Shown: one piece after another, positions 25,398 through 37,800 of the stretch
Layout of the letters: every line of letters starts with the position of its first letter
Numbering within the stretch: the first letter of the stretch is position 1
NCBI GenBank assembly: GCA_041740315.1
Contig: JBGSMF010000337.1
Span: forward strand, 6,915-70,914
DNA: 64,000 nt
Direction: 5' to 3'
DNA from: JBGSMF01 sp041740315
GTDB taxonomy: Bacteria; Chloroflexota; Anaerolineae; Fen-1058
Notes under the pieces: generated by a model
Seen by the model: the letters and a program-made list of their open reading frames with translations, nothing else
Databases searched by the model: none
What the model was told of the DNA's origin: nothing
Position numbers and translations under genes: made by a program

Positions 25398-26471
25398 ATG
25401 GATAATTTTGCTTTCATCATTCACCCTATTGACCCCAAGCGTGATGTAGAGCGCAAGTATCCTTTGCTGGGCAAGGTATTGCCCACGCCGCTCGTCAATC
25501 TATTCTCAGGATACTGGCCGCCGGTCTACATTTCGCACATTACGGGCGTCCAATCGGCGGCTACAGGCAAAGAAATTGAAGGCTGGTTTGTAGCCTGCCC
25601 CTACACACCACAGCGAATGTTGACGCTGCCCATACAAAAGGTGTACAACAAAATTATTCAGACCGGCCGGCTGGCTGAAAAGCTCGGCGCCAAACTGCTT
25701 GGTTTGGGCGCCTTTACATCGGTAGTGGGTGATGGCGGTGTGACAATCAGCCGAGGCCTGACTATCCCAGTGACCACCGGCGACAGCTATACAGTGGCTG
25801 TGGCAGTGATGGCGGCCAAAGCTGCCGCCTGCCAAATGGGTATCGAGTTGCGCGCTGCCACGGCGGCTGTGGTAGGGGCGTCGGGAGCCATTGGGTCGGT
25901 GTGCGCAGAACTGCTGGCCGCTGATGTGCATGACATGGTTCTGATTGGCCGCCGCTTGGAGCGGCTAGAGCAGGTCAAAGCCAAGGTAGAGGCGGCGGGC
26001 GCGCGGGCGCGGCTGACCACCGACATGATGGCGTTGCGTCAGGCCGATTTGGTCATCACCGTCACCAATGCGCTAGAGGCGATCATTGCGCCACAGCATC
26101 TCAAGTCTGGCGCAGTGGTCTGCGATGTGGCCCGCCCGCGCGATGTGGCGCGCTCGGTGGCCTGCGAACGAGCGGATGTGTTGGTTATTGAGGGGGGAAT
26201 GGTTCAGGCCCCTGGCGAGGTGGACTATGGCTTTAACTTTGGCTTTCCACCTCGCATGGCCTATGCGTGTATGGCCGAAACGATGACCCTGGCATTAGAG
26301 GGCCGGTTCGAAAGCTATACGATGGGCAAGCACATAAAGATCGAAAAGGTGCGAGAAATCACTGCCATGGCGCAGAAACATGGCTTTCAATTGGGCGGCT
26401 TGAGAAGCTTTGAACGGGCAGTGACAGACGAGCAGATCGAGCAAGTCCGGCTCAAGGCCCGGCGCACCTGA
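25398..26471 (+). CDS. Acyl-[ACP] reductase-like oxidoreductase (COG5322 type)
   Basis: A 357-residue protein with the layout of cyanobacterial aldehyde-forming acyl-ACP reductase: an N-terminal substrate domain (SHITGVQSAATGKEIEGWFV; KLLGLGAFTSVVGDGG; TTGDSYTVAVAVMAAKAA), then a Rossmann domain (AAVVGASGAIGSVCAELLA; VLIGRRLERL; ADLVITVTNALEAII). The usual position of the active-site Cys can be met by the Cys in AAKAAACQMGI. Such enzymes make long-chain aldehydes with NADPH. No aldehyde-deformylating oxygenase is in the window, so alkane synthesis is not implied. It starts 7 bp after the beta-helix gene. Reductase activity is inferred from family resemblance. Confidence 0.72.
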   Translation: MDNFAFIIHPIDPKRDVERKYPLLGKVLPTPLVNLFSGYWPPVYISHITGVQSAATGKEIEGWFVACPYTPQRMLTLPIQKVYNKIIQTGRLAEKLGAKLLGLGAFTSVVGDGGVTISRGLTIPVTTGDSYTVAVAVMAAKAAACQMGIELRAATAAVVGASGAIGSVCAELLAADVHDMVLIGRRLERLEQVKAKVEAAGARARLTTDMMALRQADLVITVTNALEAIIAPQHLKSGAVVCDVARPRDVARSVACERADVLVIEGGMVQAPGEVDYGFNFGFPPRMAYACMAETMTLALEGRFESYTMGKHIKIEKVREITAMAQKHGFQLGGLRSFERAVTDEQIEQVRLKARRT

Positions 26472-26489
26472 TCGCGGTGTGGTTGTGGG

Positions 26490-26505
26490 GCAGCCCGCGG
26501 GCTGC
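26490..26505. repeat. 16-bp perfect palindrome GCAGCCCGCGGGCTGC
   Basis: A strong palindrome 18 bp after the reductase stop. There is no T-run, so it is a weak terminator at best; it may be a 3'-end stabiliser or operator. Confidence 0.45.
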
Positions 26506-26609
26506 ATAAGTAACATTAGCAACATAAACAAATAAGAATTGAATTGGGCTTCCAAGAGAGAAAATAACTTGTCTGCACAGGCAAGCCAAATGTTCGACGG
26601 AGGTTGATT

Positions 26610-27500
26610 ATGAGTAAAGGTCGCATCCTGGTCGTGGAAGACGACGTAGACATCTCCAATATGCTGCGCATCTACTTTTCTTCGCAAGGCTACGAGACAA
26701 CCGTAGCCGGGCGCGGGCGCGAAGCACTCGACAGGTGCAAGCAGCAACTCCCGCATGTCATTGTGCTGGACATTATGCTGCCAGACATTGACGGCTACGA
26801 AGTGTGCACCCAACTGCGCACCAACCTGAGGACCAGCCACATCCCCATCATTTTCTTGACCCAGAAGGATGAGCGATCCGACAAGATTGCCGGGCTGGAG
26901 CTGGGCGCAGACGATTACATCACCAAGCCGTTTGACATCGAGGAGCTGCGGCTGCGCGTGCAGGGGGCCATCCGCCGCGCCGAGCGCGAAAGCTTGACCA
27001 ACCCCACCACAGGGTTGCCGAGCGGCAAGCTCATCGAAGAGCAATTGCGTTTGTTGATGCGCAAAAAAGGCTGGGGGCTGTTGTATGCAGGCATCAGTAA
27101 CCTCGGATCGTTCAATGACAAGTACGGCTTTGTGGCGGGTGATGAAGTCTTGCGCTTTACGGCTTTGCTGATGGGCGAAACGGTAGATCAGCTTGGCACC
27201 CCAGAGGACTTTATCGGCCATATTGGGGGCGATAATTTCCTTATCATCACACCCATTGAACGAGTCAATCAAATAGCCGACGCATTGTCCAAACGCTTTA
27301 ACGCAGAGGTGGGCACCCACTATGATTTCAAAGATCGCCAGAGTGGGGTCTTGACCTTTAATGGCAAGCAGCACCCGTTCATGAGCATGGCCATAGGCAT
27401 TGTAACCTCTGAGGGGCAGCAGTTCTCTGATATTCGCGAGATCACTGAGGTGGCTGCCGATGCGCGCCGTCTGGCGGGCCAGCCCGCAGAGCAGAAATAA
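26610..27500 (+). CDS. Response regulator with degenerate GGDEF-like output domain
   Basis: A 296-residue protein. Residues 1-120 are a CheY-like receiver with Asp54 as phosphoacceptor (VIVLDIMLPDIDGYEV), Thr/Ser switch and Lys (DYITKPFD). Residues about 130-290 resemble a GGDEF domain (TNPTTGLPSGKLIEEQL; YGFVAGDEVLRFTALLMGET; HIGGDNFLIIT). The catalytic signature is GGDNF (206-210) rather than GG(D/E)EF, so the metal-coordinating Glu is missing and diguanylate cyclase activity is doubtful; it may sense c-di-GMP or GTP, or act as a dimerised platform. ATG 26610 is preceded by GGAGG. It could receive phosphate from the giant kinase two genes downstream. Confidence 0.88.
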   Translation: MSKGRILVVEDDVDISNMLRIYFSSQGYETTVAGRGREALDRCKQQLPHVIVLDIMLPDIDGYEVCTQLRTNLRTSHIPIIFLTQKDERSDKIAGLELGADDYITKPFDIEELRLRVQGAIRRAERESLTNPTTGLPSGKLIEEQLRLLMRKKGWGLLYAGISNLGSFNDKYGFVAGDEVLRFTALLMGETVDQLGTPEDFIGHIGGDNFLIITPIERVNQIADALSKRFNAEVGTHYDFKDRQSGVLTFNGKQHPFMSMAIGIVTSEGQQFSDIREITEVAADARRLAGQPAEQK

Positions 27501-27551
27501 AGCTATGCTTTCAGGCTGCCAATGTCATGCAAGAGTAGCCAGGAGTCTGCG

Positions 27552-28766
27552 GTGAACAATCTAGGGCACAAGTGGCTGGTAATTTTCCTGATCGTTGGCC
27601 TGGTGGCAGCGAGCTGCTTGCCTGCCTGCAGCGCGCAACAGTCTACGCTCAAGATTGTGATCAGCGCGCCGCTGCAAGGCGTGGCGGGGGGCAAGTCGGT
27701 TGTAGAGGCAATCGAACTGGCGCTGGCAGAAGAAAATGGGCAGATTGCGGGCCACTCCATCGAACTGCTCAAGCTGGATGACGGCAATGAGAAAGGGCAG
27801 TGGCAGGCCGATTTGGAAAAAGCCAATGTCACGAAAGCCATAACAGATTCTGCGGTGATTGCGTATATCGGCCCGCTCAATTCTGGCGCGGCCCAGATTA
27901 GCATTCCTGAGGCCAGTCGAGCTGGGTTATTGCAGATTAGCCCCGGCGCAACATGGCCTGGCCTGACCAAGGTGGGATTTTTGCCCGGCGAGCCGGCCAA
28001 GTTTTACCCCACCGGCCAACGCAACTTTTATCGCACCTGCCCCACCGATGATGTGCAGGCGCTGGCGGCTGTGCGCTGGGCCAGGGAATTGGGGTTTGAG
28101 GGTGTTTATATTATTGACGATGGCGAGCCTGAGGGGAAGGGCATGGCCTATCTGTTTGAGCAGCGCGCCCAGGCTTTTGGCCTGAAAATAAGCGGGCACG
28201 AAACGATTAACAAGACCGCGACCGATTTCATTGTCACAATGTCGAACTTGTGGCGCTGGAAGCCCGATGTGGTTTACTTTAGCGGCTATGCCCCCAATGG
28301 GGTCGTTCCATTGCTCAAGCAGATGCGCACGGTCAAGCCTTCCATCACGGCCGCTTTTATGACGACAAATGCAGCGATAGACGACGCTTTTTTGCAAGGA
28401 GCGGGCGCGCTGGCCGAAGGCTCGTATGCCACTCTGGCTGGTATGCCTCCCAGTCAATTGAGCGGCGATGGGCAGGCGTTTGTGCGAGCCTACACGGCCA
28501 GATACGGCCACGAGCCAGAAGCCGTGGCCGCGTATGCCTATGATGCGGCCAAGGCCGTCATTGAGGCGCTCAAGAACGCCAAGACCAAAGACCGCACCGG
28601 CGTACTGCAAGCTATGGCCTCACTGGCCTCGCTGCCACCCATTAAGGGAGCAATGGGGGAGTTTAGCTTTGATCAAAATGGCGATACCACGCTAATTCTG
28701 TTTAGTGGCGTCCAGGTCAAGGACGGCCAATTTCAATTTGTCAAACCGTTGGATGTGAAGCAATAG
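27552..28766 (+). CDS. Receptor-family (LivK-like) periplasmic-binding lipoprotein
   Basis: A 404-residue lipoprotein. The GTG start at 27552 has AGGAG seven bases upstream, and a signal with lipobox LPAC follows. The mature part is a two-lobed ligand-binding domain of the branched-chain amino acid/amide receptor family (LKIVISAPLQGVAGGKSVVE; AYIGPLNSGAAQISIPEASR; DDGEPEGKGMAYLFEQRA; AEGSYATLAGMPPSQLSGDG). No permease or ATPase genes follow, so it probably acts as a sensor rather than in transport. It lies 48 bp upstream of the giant sensor kinase, in the same direction, and may present its ligand to the kinase's extracytoplasmic domain. Confidence 0.85.
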   Translation: MNNLGHKWLVIFLIVGLVAASCLPACSAQQSTLKIVISAPLQGVAGGKSVVEAIELALAEENGQIAGHSIELLKLDDGNEKGQWQADLEKANVTKAITDSAVIAYIGPLNSGAAQISIPEASRAGLLQISPGATWPGLTKVGFLPGEPAKFYPTGQRNFYRTCPTDDVQALAAVRWARELGFEGVYIIDDGEPEGKGMAYLFEQRAQAFGLKISGHETINKTATDFIVTMSNLWRWKPDVVYFSGYAPNGVVPLLKQMRTVKPSITAAFMTTNAAIDDAFLQGAGALAEGSYATLAGMPPSQLSGDGQAFVRAYTARYGHEPEAVAAYAYDAAKAVIEALKNAKTKDRTGVLQAMASLASLPPIKGAMGEFSFDQNGDTTLILFSGVQVKDGQFQFVKPLDVKQ

Positions 28767-28796
28767 GGCAAATCTTTGCCAGGGCAAATCTTTGCC
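28767..28796. repeat. Two tandem identical 14-bp palindromes
   Basis: GGCAAATCTTTGCC occurs at 28767-28780 and again at 28783-28796, filling the gap between the binding-protein gene and the kinase gene. A pair of operators or a small processing hairpin is possible. Confidence 0.5.
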
Positions 28797-28814
28797 GTAT
28801 TGGGCAGTTAGATA

Positions 28815-31800
28815 ATGGCGACCAAGTCTGGTTCTAACCGACAACACAAGACATTTCTGGGCCTCAAGCTGGGCTTGCCTTTCCTGCTGATGATTACCAT
28901 CGTTGCAGCGGTGGTGGGCTTTATGATCTGGAATAGCTATCGGCTTCAGCGGCAGACGGCTATAGAGAGCCAACGCCAGGCGTCAATCCAGGCCAGTATC
29001 CAGGTGTCCAGCTATGTCAGCCAGTTCCAGTCCCAGCTGGATGATGCCGCCCGCGGCCTGACTTATGCCGGGGCCGACCCTGCCCAACAGCGCAATTTTC
29101 TCATTGCAGTGCGTGGAGTGCACAGCCATTTTTATGCCCTGGCGGTTACGGACCATTTGGGACAGGAAACAGCGCGGGTGGTGGGAACCGATCCAGAGTA
29201 TCTAACCCCATTGCGCTCGCAAGGCGGCACGATTGCCGTAAACACGGCGCTCGAAGGTTCGTTTTACCTGGGGCGCGTTTATCTTGATAACGAGTTTAAT
29301 GCGCCCTTTGTAGAGATGTCTGCGCCCATTCTAGATGCCAACGCGCAAGTGACGGGCACCTTGGTAGCCGAGGTTGACCTGGGAAACCTGTGGGACATTG
29401 TCAGTAAAATCCAGGTGGGGCGGAGCGGTGAGGTCTATCAGCGAGGGAAGAGTGGCTATGCCTATATTGTAGATGGCGAAGGCCGACTGATTGCCTACCG
29501 CGAGAACGAGTGGGTTGTTGGGTCGCAGGAAAAGCTGATAAAGCCTTTGCAACCTTACCTGACCTGGGTTGTGCAAAGTTATCTTAAAAAGCGGGCCGGC
29601 TATTTGGAGGATACCCAACGGGTTCTGGAAAGTTCGGTTGATGACAAGGACCAATTGCTCGGTGAAACGCCTGCTTTGATATGCTCGCTGCGCGAACCGC
29701 AGGAACTGGGCGAACGGTGCACTATTAATGTCTTGAGCTACTATCGCTCCATTCCAGGGACGGATTGGGCCGTAATTGTCGAGCAGCCAACCTCCGAGGT
29801 CTATGCCGACGTGGACACTTTGCAGTATTTGGCGCTGGGCCTGGGCGCAATTATCCTGGTCATTGTCATGGGCCTGGCCTGGTTTATTCAGCGCAACGTG
29901 TTGCGCCCCATCGGCTTGTTGGGCGAGGGAGCCTCGGCGTTGGCCAGCGGCCAGTTCTCGCGGCGCCTCAGAATCAGCACCGGCGATGAAATTGAAGCGC
30001 TGGCCGACGAGTTTAACGCCATGGCCGAAAGCCTGCAGCGCTCGCAATCCCAATTGGAAGCCTTTGCGCTGGAAAAGAGCCAGCAAGCAGAGACGGCCCA
30101 GTCGCGCGTGCGCGAAATGACAATGCTGGTCGAATCTGGCCGGGCCATTACCTCGCTCGACCTGGAAAACGTGCTCGACAGCCTGGCGTCTGAATCGGCC
30201 CGAGTGACCAAGGCCGACCAATGCTTGATTTATTTGAGAGACAAACGCACCGGTGACCTGGTGGCGCGGGGGGTGTGGGGCATGGGCGAAGTAGAATATG
30301 CCGCTCCCCTCAAATGGGGCGAAAGCGCCGCCGGCTGGGTAGCCAGCGAGGGCAGAGAGTTGTTCTTGCCCAGCGTTCAATCCGACCGGCGTTTTGCGCC
30401 CAAGACTCCCACCGATCTTTTGTTGGGCAGCCTGCTGGCGCTGCCGCTGGTATCAGATGGGCAGGCGATTGGCGTTTTGCAAGTGGCAACTCGCACCGGC
30501 AAGGTCAAGCTTGCCGCCGAAGAAAAACGCCTGATCGAGCCGTTTGCGCGCCAGGCGGCGGTGGCCTATAAAAATTCGCAACTGTACGAGGAAGAGCGGC
30601 GGCGCGCGCGCGAGATGACGATTATTGCAGAAATTACGCGCACCATCAGCGCCAGCCTCGACCCAGACAAGACGCTTGACCTCATTTTGCAATCGGTGCG
30701 CGAGTTGGTGCCTTATGACGCCGGCGAGGTCAACCTGTGGGATCCGCGCGCCAAGCTGCTCTACACACGTGGACGGGGCGGCAGCCGGGTAGAGCAGGTC
30801 TCGGCCGGTGTCTATGGGCTGGATGAGGGTTATACAGGCTGGATAGCTCGCAACCGCCAGCCTTTGCTGATTACAGATGTTCAGGCCAGAACAGAGGTTC
30901 TGCCCAAGATAGACTTGCAGCAGTTCCCGGTTCGCGCCTATGTTGGGGTGCCGCTGCTCATCGGCAATGAGTTGGTGGGCACTTTGGAGCTGTCCAGCTA
31001 TCAGGCGGACGCTTTTAACGACCGGCATGTCGAGACGCTGCAAACCATTGCCAGCCAAGCGGCCGTGACAATTCAGAACGCCCGCCTGTATGAAGAAACC
31101 CGCCGGGGCGCGGAAGAAATGGCGGCCCTGCGCGAGGCGGCGGTTGAGATCACCAGTCATCTCGAATCTGAACGCATCTTGATCGCCATTGTCCAGCGGG
31201 CCACAGCGCTGCTCAAGGGCCAAAGTGGCGCGCTGTACCGGGTGGATGTTGACCGGCAAACCCTGACGGTGGTGGTTGGCTACAACATGCCCCGCGATGT
31301 TACCGGTTCAACCATCCGCTTTGGCGAGGGGCTGGCCGGGCGGGTGGCGCACAAACGCCAGCCGATGATTGTCAACGACTATCGCAACTGGGAAGGGCGC
31401 GCTTCTCGCTATGCCGACGATCCTTTTACGGCCGTGATTGGCGTGCCGCTGATTTGGCAAGACGAGCTGATTGGCGTGTTGGATGTTTTGGCCGATGTCG
31501 AGCAGCGCAAATTTGACGAAGACGATACTCGCCTGATTACCCTGTTTGCAGGCCAGGCCGCGGTGGCGCTGCAGAACGCTACTCTGTACGAGCAACTGAT
31601 ACGCCGCATGGAGGAAATGTCGGCCCTCCATGAGACGGCGGTGGATATTGCCAGCCAGCTTGATTCGGACCAGTTGCTAGAGACGATTGTTCGCCGGGCG
31701 GTGGATTTGCTGCACGCCAAGGGCGGCAGCCTGCACCGTTACAATCTTGCCGACCAGACGGCGCGCTTGATCATCAGCTACAACATGGGGCGAGACTATC

Positions 31801-34800
31801 GCGGCTTGGTCGTCAAAAAAGGTGAAGGGCTGGCCGGGCAGGTGTTGCAAACCGGGCAGCCGTTAATTGTCAACGATTACAAGAATTGGTCTGGCCGCTC
31901 GGCGCAGTTCGACCAAGCCAACTTTACGGCTGCCATGGGCGCTCCGCTGATCTGGCAGGATCGAATGTTAGGCATGTTGGTGGTAGTAGACGAGGCAGAG
32001 CGGCGCGTCTTTAATTTGAACGATCTGCGCTTGCTCACCTTGTTTGCCAGCCAGGCCGTGGTGGCGTTGCAAAACGCCGACCTGTTTGCCGAGGCCCAGC
32101 GCCGCCTCGTCGAGCTGGATACACTGGCCGATATTGGGCGCTTGTTTTCGTCTACGCTGGATATGGACGAGTTGATGGAGACTATCTATCGCCAATTGCA
32201 GCGCGTGATGGATGCCCCCAACTTTTACATTGCATTGTACGACCACGACAAAAAAGAGACCAGCTTTGTCTTTGAGTTGGATGCGGGCAAGCGCGTTCCG
32301 CCCAACAAGCGGCAGGGCGTCTATGGGTTGTCGGAGCATGTGATTGCGACCCGCAACCCCCTTTTGGTGCGCGGCGATAGGGAAACCCTATTGCAGGGAT
32401 TGAACATTGAATATGTTGGCCCCACCAGCCGCATTTGGATGGGCGCGCCGATGATTGCCGGGCAGCAAGTGATTGGCATGATGGCCGTGCAGCACTACCA
32501 GGATGCTTCCGTTTACGATGATCACCATCTGAGCTTGTTGGAAAGCATTGCCAACCAGGCCGCCATTGCGCTAGAGAACGCTCGGCTGTTTGCCGAAACC
32601 GGCCGCCGCGTGACCGAGCTGGATACGCTGGCCGATATTGGGCGGGCGCTGTCGGCCACGCTAGAGGTGCATGGCCTGCTGGAAGTCATTGCCGAGCAGA
32701 CAGCGCGCGTGATGTATGCCGGGAACTTGTATATTGCGCTGTATTACCCCAAGACGGATGAGATTGAATTCGCGCTCGATACCCGCTCGGACATGCCGCG
32801 CACGGGGCGCCGGCGCAAGCTCATGCATGGAATGACCGAACAGGTCATCCAGATACGCGCGCCGCTCTTTATGCGCGGCGATGTGTCTAAGCAGATGGCC
32901 GAACTGGGCATCGAAATGTTTGGCACGCCGGCCGCCGCCTGGATTGGAGTGCCCCTGTTGATTGGCGAGCGTGTGTTGGGGGTGCTCTCGGTGCAACACT
33001 ATACTGATTCCGATGCTTATGATCAGGGGCATGTCTCGCTATTGCAATCCATTGCCAACCAGGCGGCTATTGCGCTGGAAAATGCCCGGCTGTTTAGCGA
33101 GACTCAGCGCCGCTTGGCCGAGCTGGCTACCCTGACCGATATCGGCCAGGCCCTGTCGTCTACCTTGCAGGTTGATCAGTTGTTGCAGCTTATCTACGAG
33201 CAAACGCGGCGCGTGATGTATGCCGAAAAAATGTTTGTTGCGTTGTACGATGCGGCCCGCCACGAGGTTGAATTTCCCTTTAGCCGAATTCCCGACGAGA
33301 TTCCTCCCGGCTCGCGGCGGGCGGCTGATGTTGGCGTGACGGGGTATATCATCCGAAATCGCAAATCTGTCTTGATGCGCTCAGACGCGGCCCTAGTGGC
33401 CGAGCAGATGGGCATCAAAGATTCGGGGCCGCCCTCTAGCTCGTGGCTGGGTGTGCCAATGCTGATAGGCGAGCGGATGTTGGGCGTGATTGCGGTGCAG
33501 CATTATACCGATCCCGATATGTACGACGAATCACACCGCGTGTTGCTAGAAACTATTGCCAGCCAGGCGGCCTTTGCCCTGGAGAACGCGCGCCTGTACC
33601 AGGTAACCGATGTGCGCTTGCAGCAGCGGGTAGATGAGCTGACCGGCTTGGCCAAGATCAGCCAGGAAATCAATGCCACCTTTGACGACAAACGCATCTT
33701 TGAGCTGGTGCTGGATGAAGCTGTGCGGGCCACCCGCGCTCAGTATGGCACAATCCATTTGCTGGATGTTGGCACAGGCGATCTTGTCGTGGGCGCTGCC
33801 TTGGGCTACGAGCCAGAAGCGGCCGAGACGATTGCAGGCGCCCGGGCGCGCTATGGCGTGGGCATCATTGGCCGTGTGGTCGAAACCGGCAAGCCGGCCC
33901 TGGTGAACGATGTGAGCCAGGATCCCCATTACTTGCGCGTGCTGCCCGATAGCCAGTCGGAGCTGTGCGTGCCAATCAGCTATGCCGGCTCTGTGGTGGG
34001 CGCGATCAACCTGGAAAGCGCCGAGGCGGGCCACTTTACTTCCGAGCAGCTCGAGTATTTGCAAGCACTCGCTTCGCAAGCGGCCATCGCCATTGGCAAT
34101 GCCCAGCGCTATGAGGAGCAAAAGCAGGCCGCTGTTTTGCTGCGCCGTCGCGCAGAGCAATTGGGCACCTTGTTCGAGATCAGCCAGGCTTTCCGCAGCG
34201 ATCGGCCCCTAGAGGAAATTTTGGATGAGGTGGCGTATGCCATCCAGGAGGCGGTTGGTTTTGACATTGTGATGATTAGCGTGGTCGAAGGCGACCCGCC
34301 AACGCAGCGACGGGTGGCCGCCGCCGGCGTCCCCATCGCCGCGTTTGAGCAACTCAAGACCGTTCGCCAGCCATGGCGTTTCATCGAGGATTTATTGCGG
34401 GACGAGTTCCGAATCAGCCAGAGTTATTACGTCCCGGTGGAAAGACGCGAGGCCCGGGCCGCGCTCGATGTGTATGACTCGTCTGGCAGCGATGCGCGCG
34501 CGCTGCGCGAACCTGGCCGCTGGCATCCGCATGACATGCTCTTTATTCCATTGCGCGGCGCGCAGGAGCGCATCTTGGGCATGATGTCGGTTGATGCGCC
34601 CCGCGATGGCGCCGTGCCCAGCCGCGCCACCATTGAGACTTTGGAGGTGTTTGCTAACCAAGCGGCGGTCGCCATTGAAAATGCCCAGTTGTACGCCGAT
34701 TTGCGGCAGCGCGTCAATGAATTGATGCTGTTCAATGAAGTCAGCCGCTCGATCAGCGGCAAACTAGAGATGGAGTCGCTGCTCGCCACATTGGTCGAAG

Positions 34801-37800
34801 CTGCCGCAGCCTTGCTGCACAGCAAGCACAGCACCATCTTTTTATTTGAAGAAGCTGAAAATGTCTTGGTGCCGCGCAAGGCCCATGGCTTTGCCCTCGA
34901 ACAAATTGCCCACCTGCGCTTTGCCCCGGGCGAGGGGGTGGCGGGTTGGGTAGCAGCCGAGAAGCGTGGGGTGGTGGTGTCCGATGCGTCCAGCGATCCG
35001 CGCTTTGTGTACGATCCCACCGCTGCTGATGTACGCTCAATCGTGGCGGCTCCCTTGATGGTGGGAGAGAATGTCATCGGCGCGATTGCAGCGGATAAGG
35101 AAGAGGTGGGCGGGTTCACAGAAACGGATTTGGTTCTCCTTTCAACCTTGGGCGATCAGGCCGCCATTGCCCTCGAAAATGCTCGCCTCTACCAAGAGAC
35201 TCAGCAGCGGGTGAATGAGCTATCTTTGCTATACAAGACGGGCGAGGCGGTCTCGGCTACGCTGGAGATTGAAGGAACTCTTGACGTGGCGCTGGAGGGA
35301 GTTAGCGAGGGGCTAGACTTTGACTTTGTGGTGATCTCGCTGGTGGATGAACGCGCGGGCGAAGTGAGGGCCGTCCGTGGCGTTGGTGTGTCAGAAGATC
35401 AGTTGCGCCAGGCCCGGCGTCGCTTGGACGACACAGATATTATGGCCGATATTATCCGCACCGGCAAAACAGAAGTGATTGAAGGCTGGGACGAGCGCTT
35501 TGACCGCGAGATGTTTGAGCGAGAAGGGCACGCCGCTTTGGTGCGGGTGTTCACCCCCCTGGTGGCGCACAACCACAATATTGGCCTGGTTGAGGCAGGC
35601 TATCGGCGCGAGCGGCGCGAGCGCGTGGCAGAACACGAAATTCGCCTGCTGCGCGCCTTGACCGACCGCATCGCGGCGGCTATCGAAAACGCCCAACTCT
35701 ACAAAGAAACCCTGGATCGCACCAGAGAGTTGTCGGCCTTGCTCGATGCCAGTTCGGCTATTGCGGCTTCACTTGAATTGACCGATGTGCTGACTGCGCT
35801 GGCAGACCACCTGACCCAGGTTGTGGGGGTTGAAGGCTGCACGCTCTCTCGGTGGGATCGCGACAAAAGAGGTGTGGTTACCCTGGTAGATCGTTCCGCC
35901 CACATGGCCGGGCCTGACGCAAGCGGCACACTCTATCGCCTGCAAGACTATCCTCTCACGGCCCGCGTGCTCGAAGTTCGCCAGCCGGCCATTGTTTATG
36001 TGGATGACCCGCAGGCAGACCAGCGAGAGGTCGCATTTCTCAAGCAGGAAGGGTCCGAGGCGTTGCTCATGCTGCCGCTCGTCGCTCGCGACGAGGTGTT
36101 TGGCCTGATCGAGTTGTCTAGCAACGCGCCGGGCCATCGCTTCAGCGAGGCCAATATCCGCATGGCGCAGACCTTGGCCGACCAGGCCGGGGTGGCTATT
36201 TCGAACGCCGGACTATATGAAGAGATTCGCGGCTTTACCCAACAACTGGAGCGGCGCGTGCAAGAGCGCACCGAGGATTTGCGTCAGGCGCTAGACCAGC
36301 TCACGGTGGAGCGCGACCGGGTGGAAACCCTGTTCCGCATCACCAGCGAACTGCAAGCCAGCCTCGACCTCGACCGCGTTCTCAACCGGGCGCTGACTTT
36401 GGTCAATGAGAACATACACGCCACCCGCGCCCAGGTCTTGTTGATAGACCAGCAAACCGATGCGCTGATTTGTCGCGCGGCGATTGACCCAGAGCGAACC
36501 ATTCCACCCGGCGGCGCGCAGACGCTTCTCCGGCGCAACGAAGGGCTGGTAGGCTGGGCCATTCGCCGGCGCAAGTCGGCCATTGTGCCAGATGTGCATA
36601 AAGACCCCTACTGGGTGCGAGAAGAAGCTGGCCCCAGAGCCGAGGCCAGCTCGGCGCTGGTGGTGCCCTTGATGGTGGCCGACGACGTGCTGGGGACACT
36701 GTTGATGACTCACCCTGAACTGGCGCACTTTAATGAAGCGCACTTGCGGCTGGTTGAAGCCGCTGCGGCGCAGGTGGCTACGGCCATCAATAACTCGGAA
36801 TTGTATCGCATGATCCGCGAATCAGCCGAGCGACTGGGACAGATGTTGCGCTCGCAGCAAGAGGAGGCTTCCAAGAGCCAGTCTATCTTGGAGGCGGTGG
36901 CCGATGGCGTGATGGTGGCCGACCGCCGTGGTCGGGTGATCTTGTTCAATGCAGCCGCCGAGCGCATTTTGAGCTTGAAGCGCGACGAGCTGGTGGGGCG
37001 TCCCACCGATGACTTGTTGGGATTGTATGGCGCGGCTGGCGGCGCTTGGGCCAACGTGTTGCGTGACTGGTCAACTTCGGCCAGGACCCGCACAGAAATG
37101 CCTTCTTTGGAGCAGCGCTTGCAGATTGAAGACCGCCACGTGCGCGTCCACGTGGCGCCGGTGATGATGGGCGATGAGTATTTGGGCACGGTCTCGGTCT
37201 TTCGTGATGTGACCAAAGAAGTGGAAGTTGATCGCGCCAAGAGCGACTTTGTCTCCACTGTGTCACACGAACTGCGCACGCCGATGACTTCTATTAAAGG
37301 CTATGCGGATTTGCTGATGTTGGGAGCCGCCGGCGCAATGTCAGATGACCAGCGGCACTTTTTGAACATCATTAAATCTAATGCCGACCGTTTGTCGGAG
37401 CTGGTCAGAGACCTGCTAAACATCTCGCGCATCGAGTCGGGCCGCGTCGAGTTGGATATCAAGCCGTTGCGCCTGGATGCATTGATTGACCAGGTGGTGA
37501 CAAGCCTGCGTGGCAAGATGGAAGAAAAAGGTCTGTCGCTTTCGGTTGATGTGCCGCCAGATTTGCCGGCCGTCAATGGAGACAACGATCGCGTCATTCA
37601 AATTTTGACCAACCTGGTGAGCAATGCCTATCAATATACTCAGCCCGGGGGAGCAATCACCGTGGCGGCTCGAGTGGCCGGTGATATGGTGCAGACTGAT
37701 GTTATTGACACCGGCGTTGGCATTGCGCCGGAGGACCAGGCCAAAGTATTCGATCGCTTCTTTCGCTCTGATGATGATTATGTGCAAGAATTTGCCGGCA

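Noticed and set aside
25398..26471. Shikimate dehydrogenase
   Set aside because: The Rossmann part is similar, but the N-terminal domain matches acyl-ACP-reductase-like proteins and the shikimate-binding motifs are missing.
28767..28796. CRISPR-like repeat
   Set aside because: Only two 14-bp units with a 2-bp gap; no spacers and no cas genes.
36284..37597. Minus-strand frames opposite the kinase 3' end
   Set aside because: Shadows in other frames of the GAF/HisKA region; no motifs.
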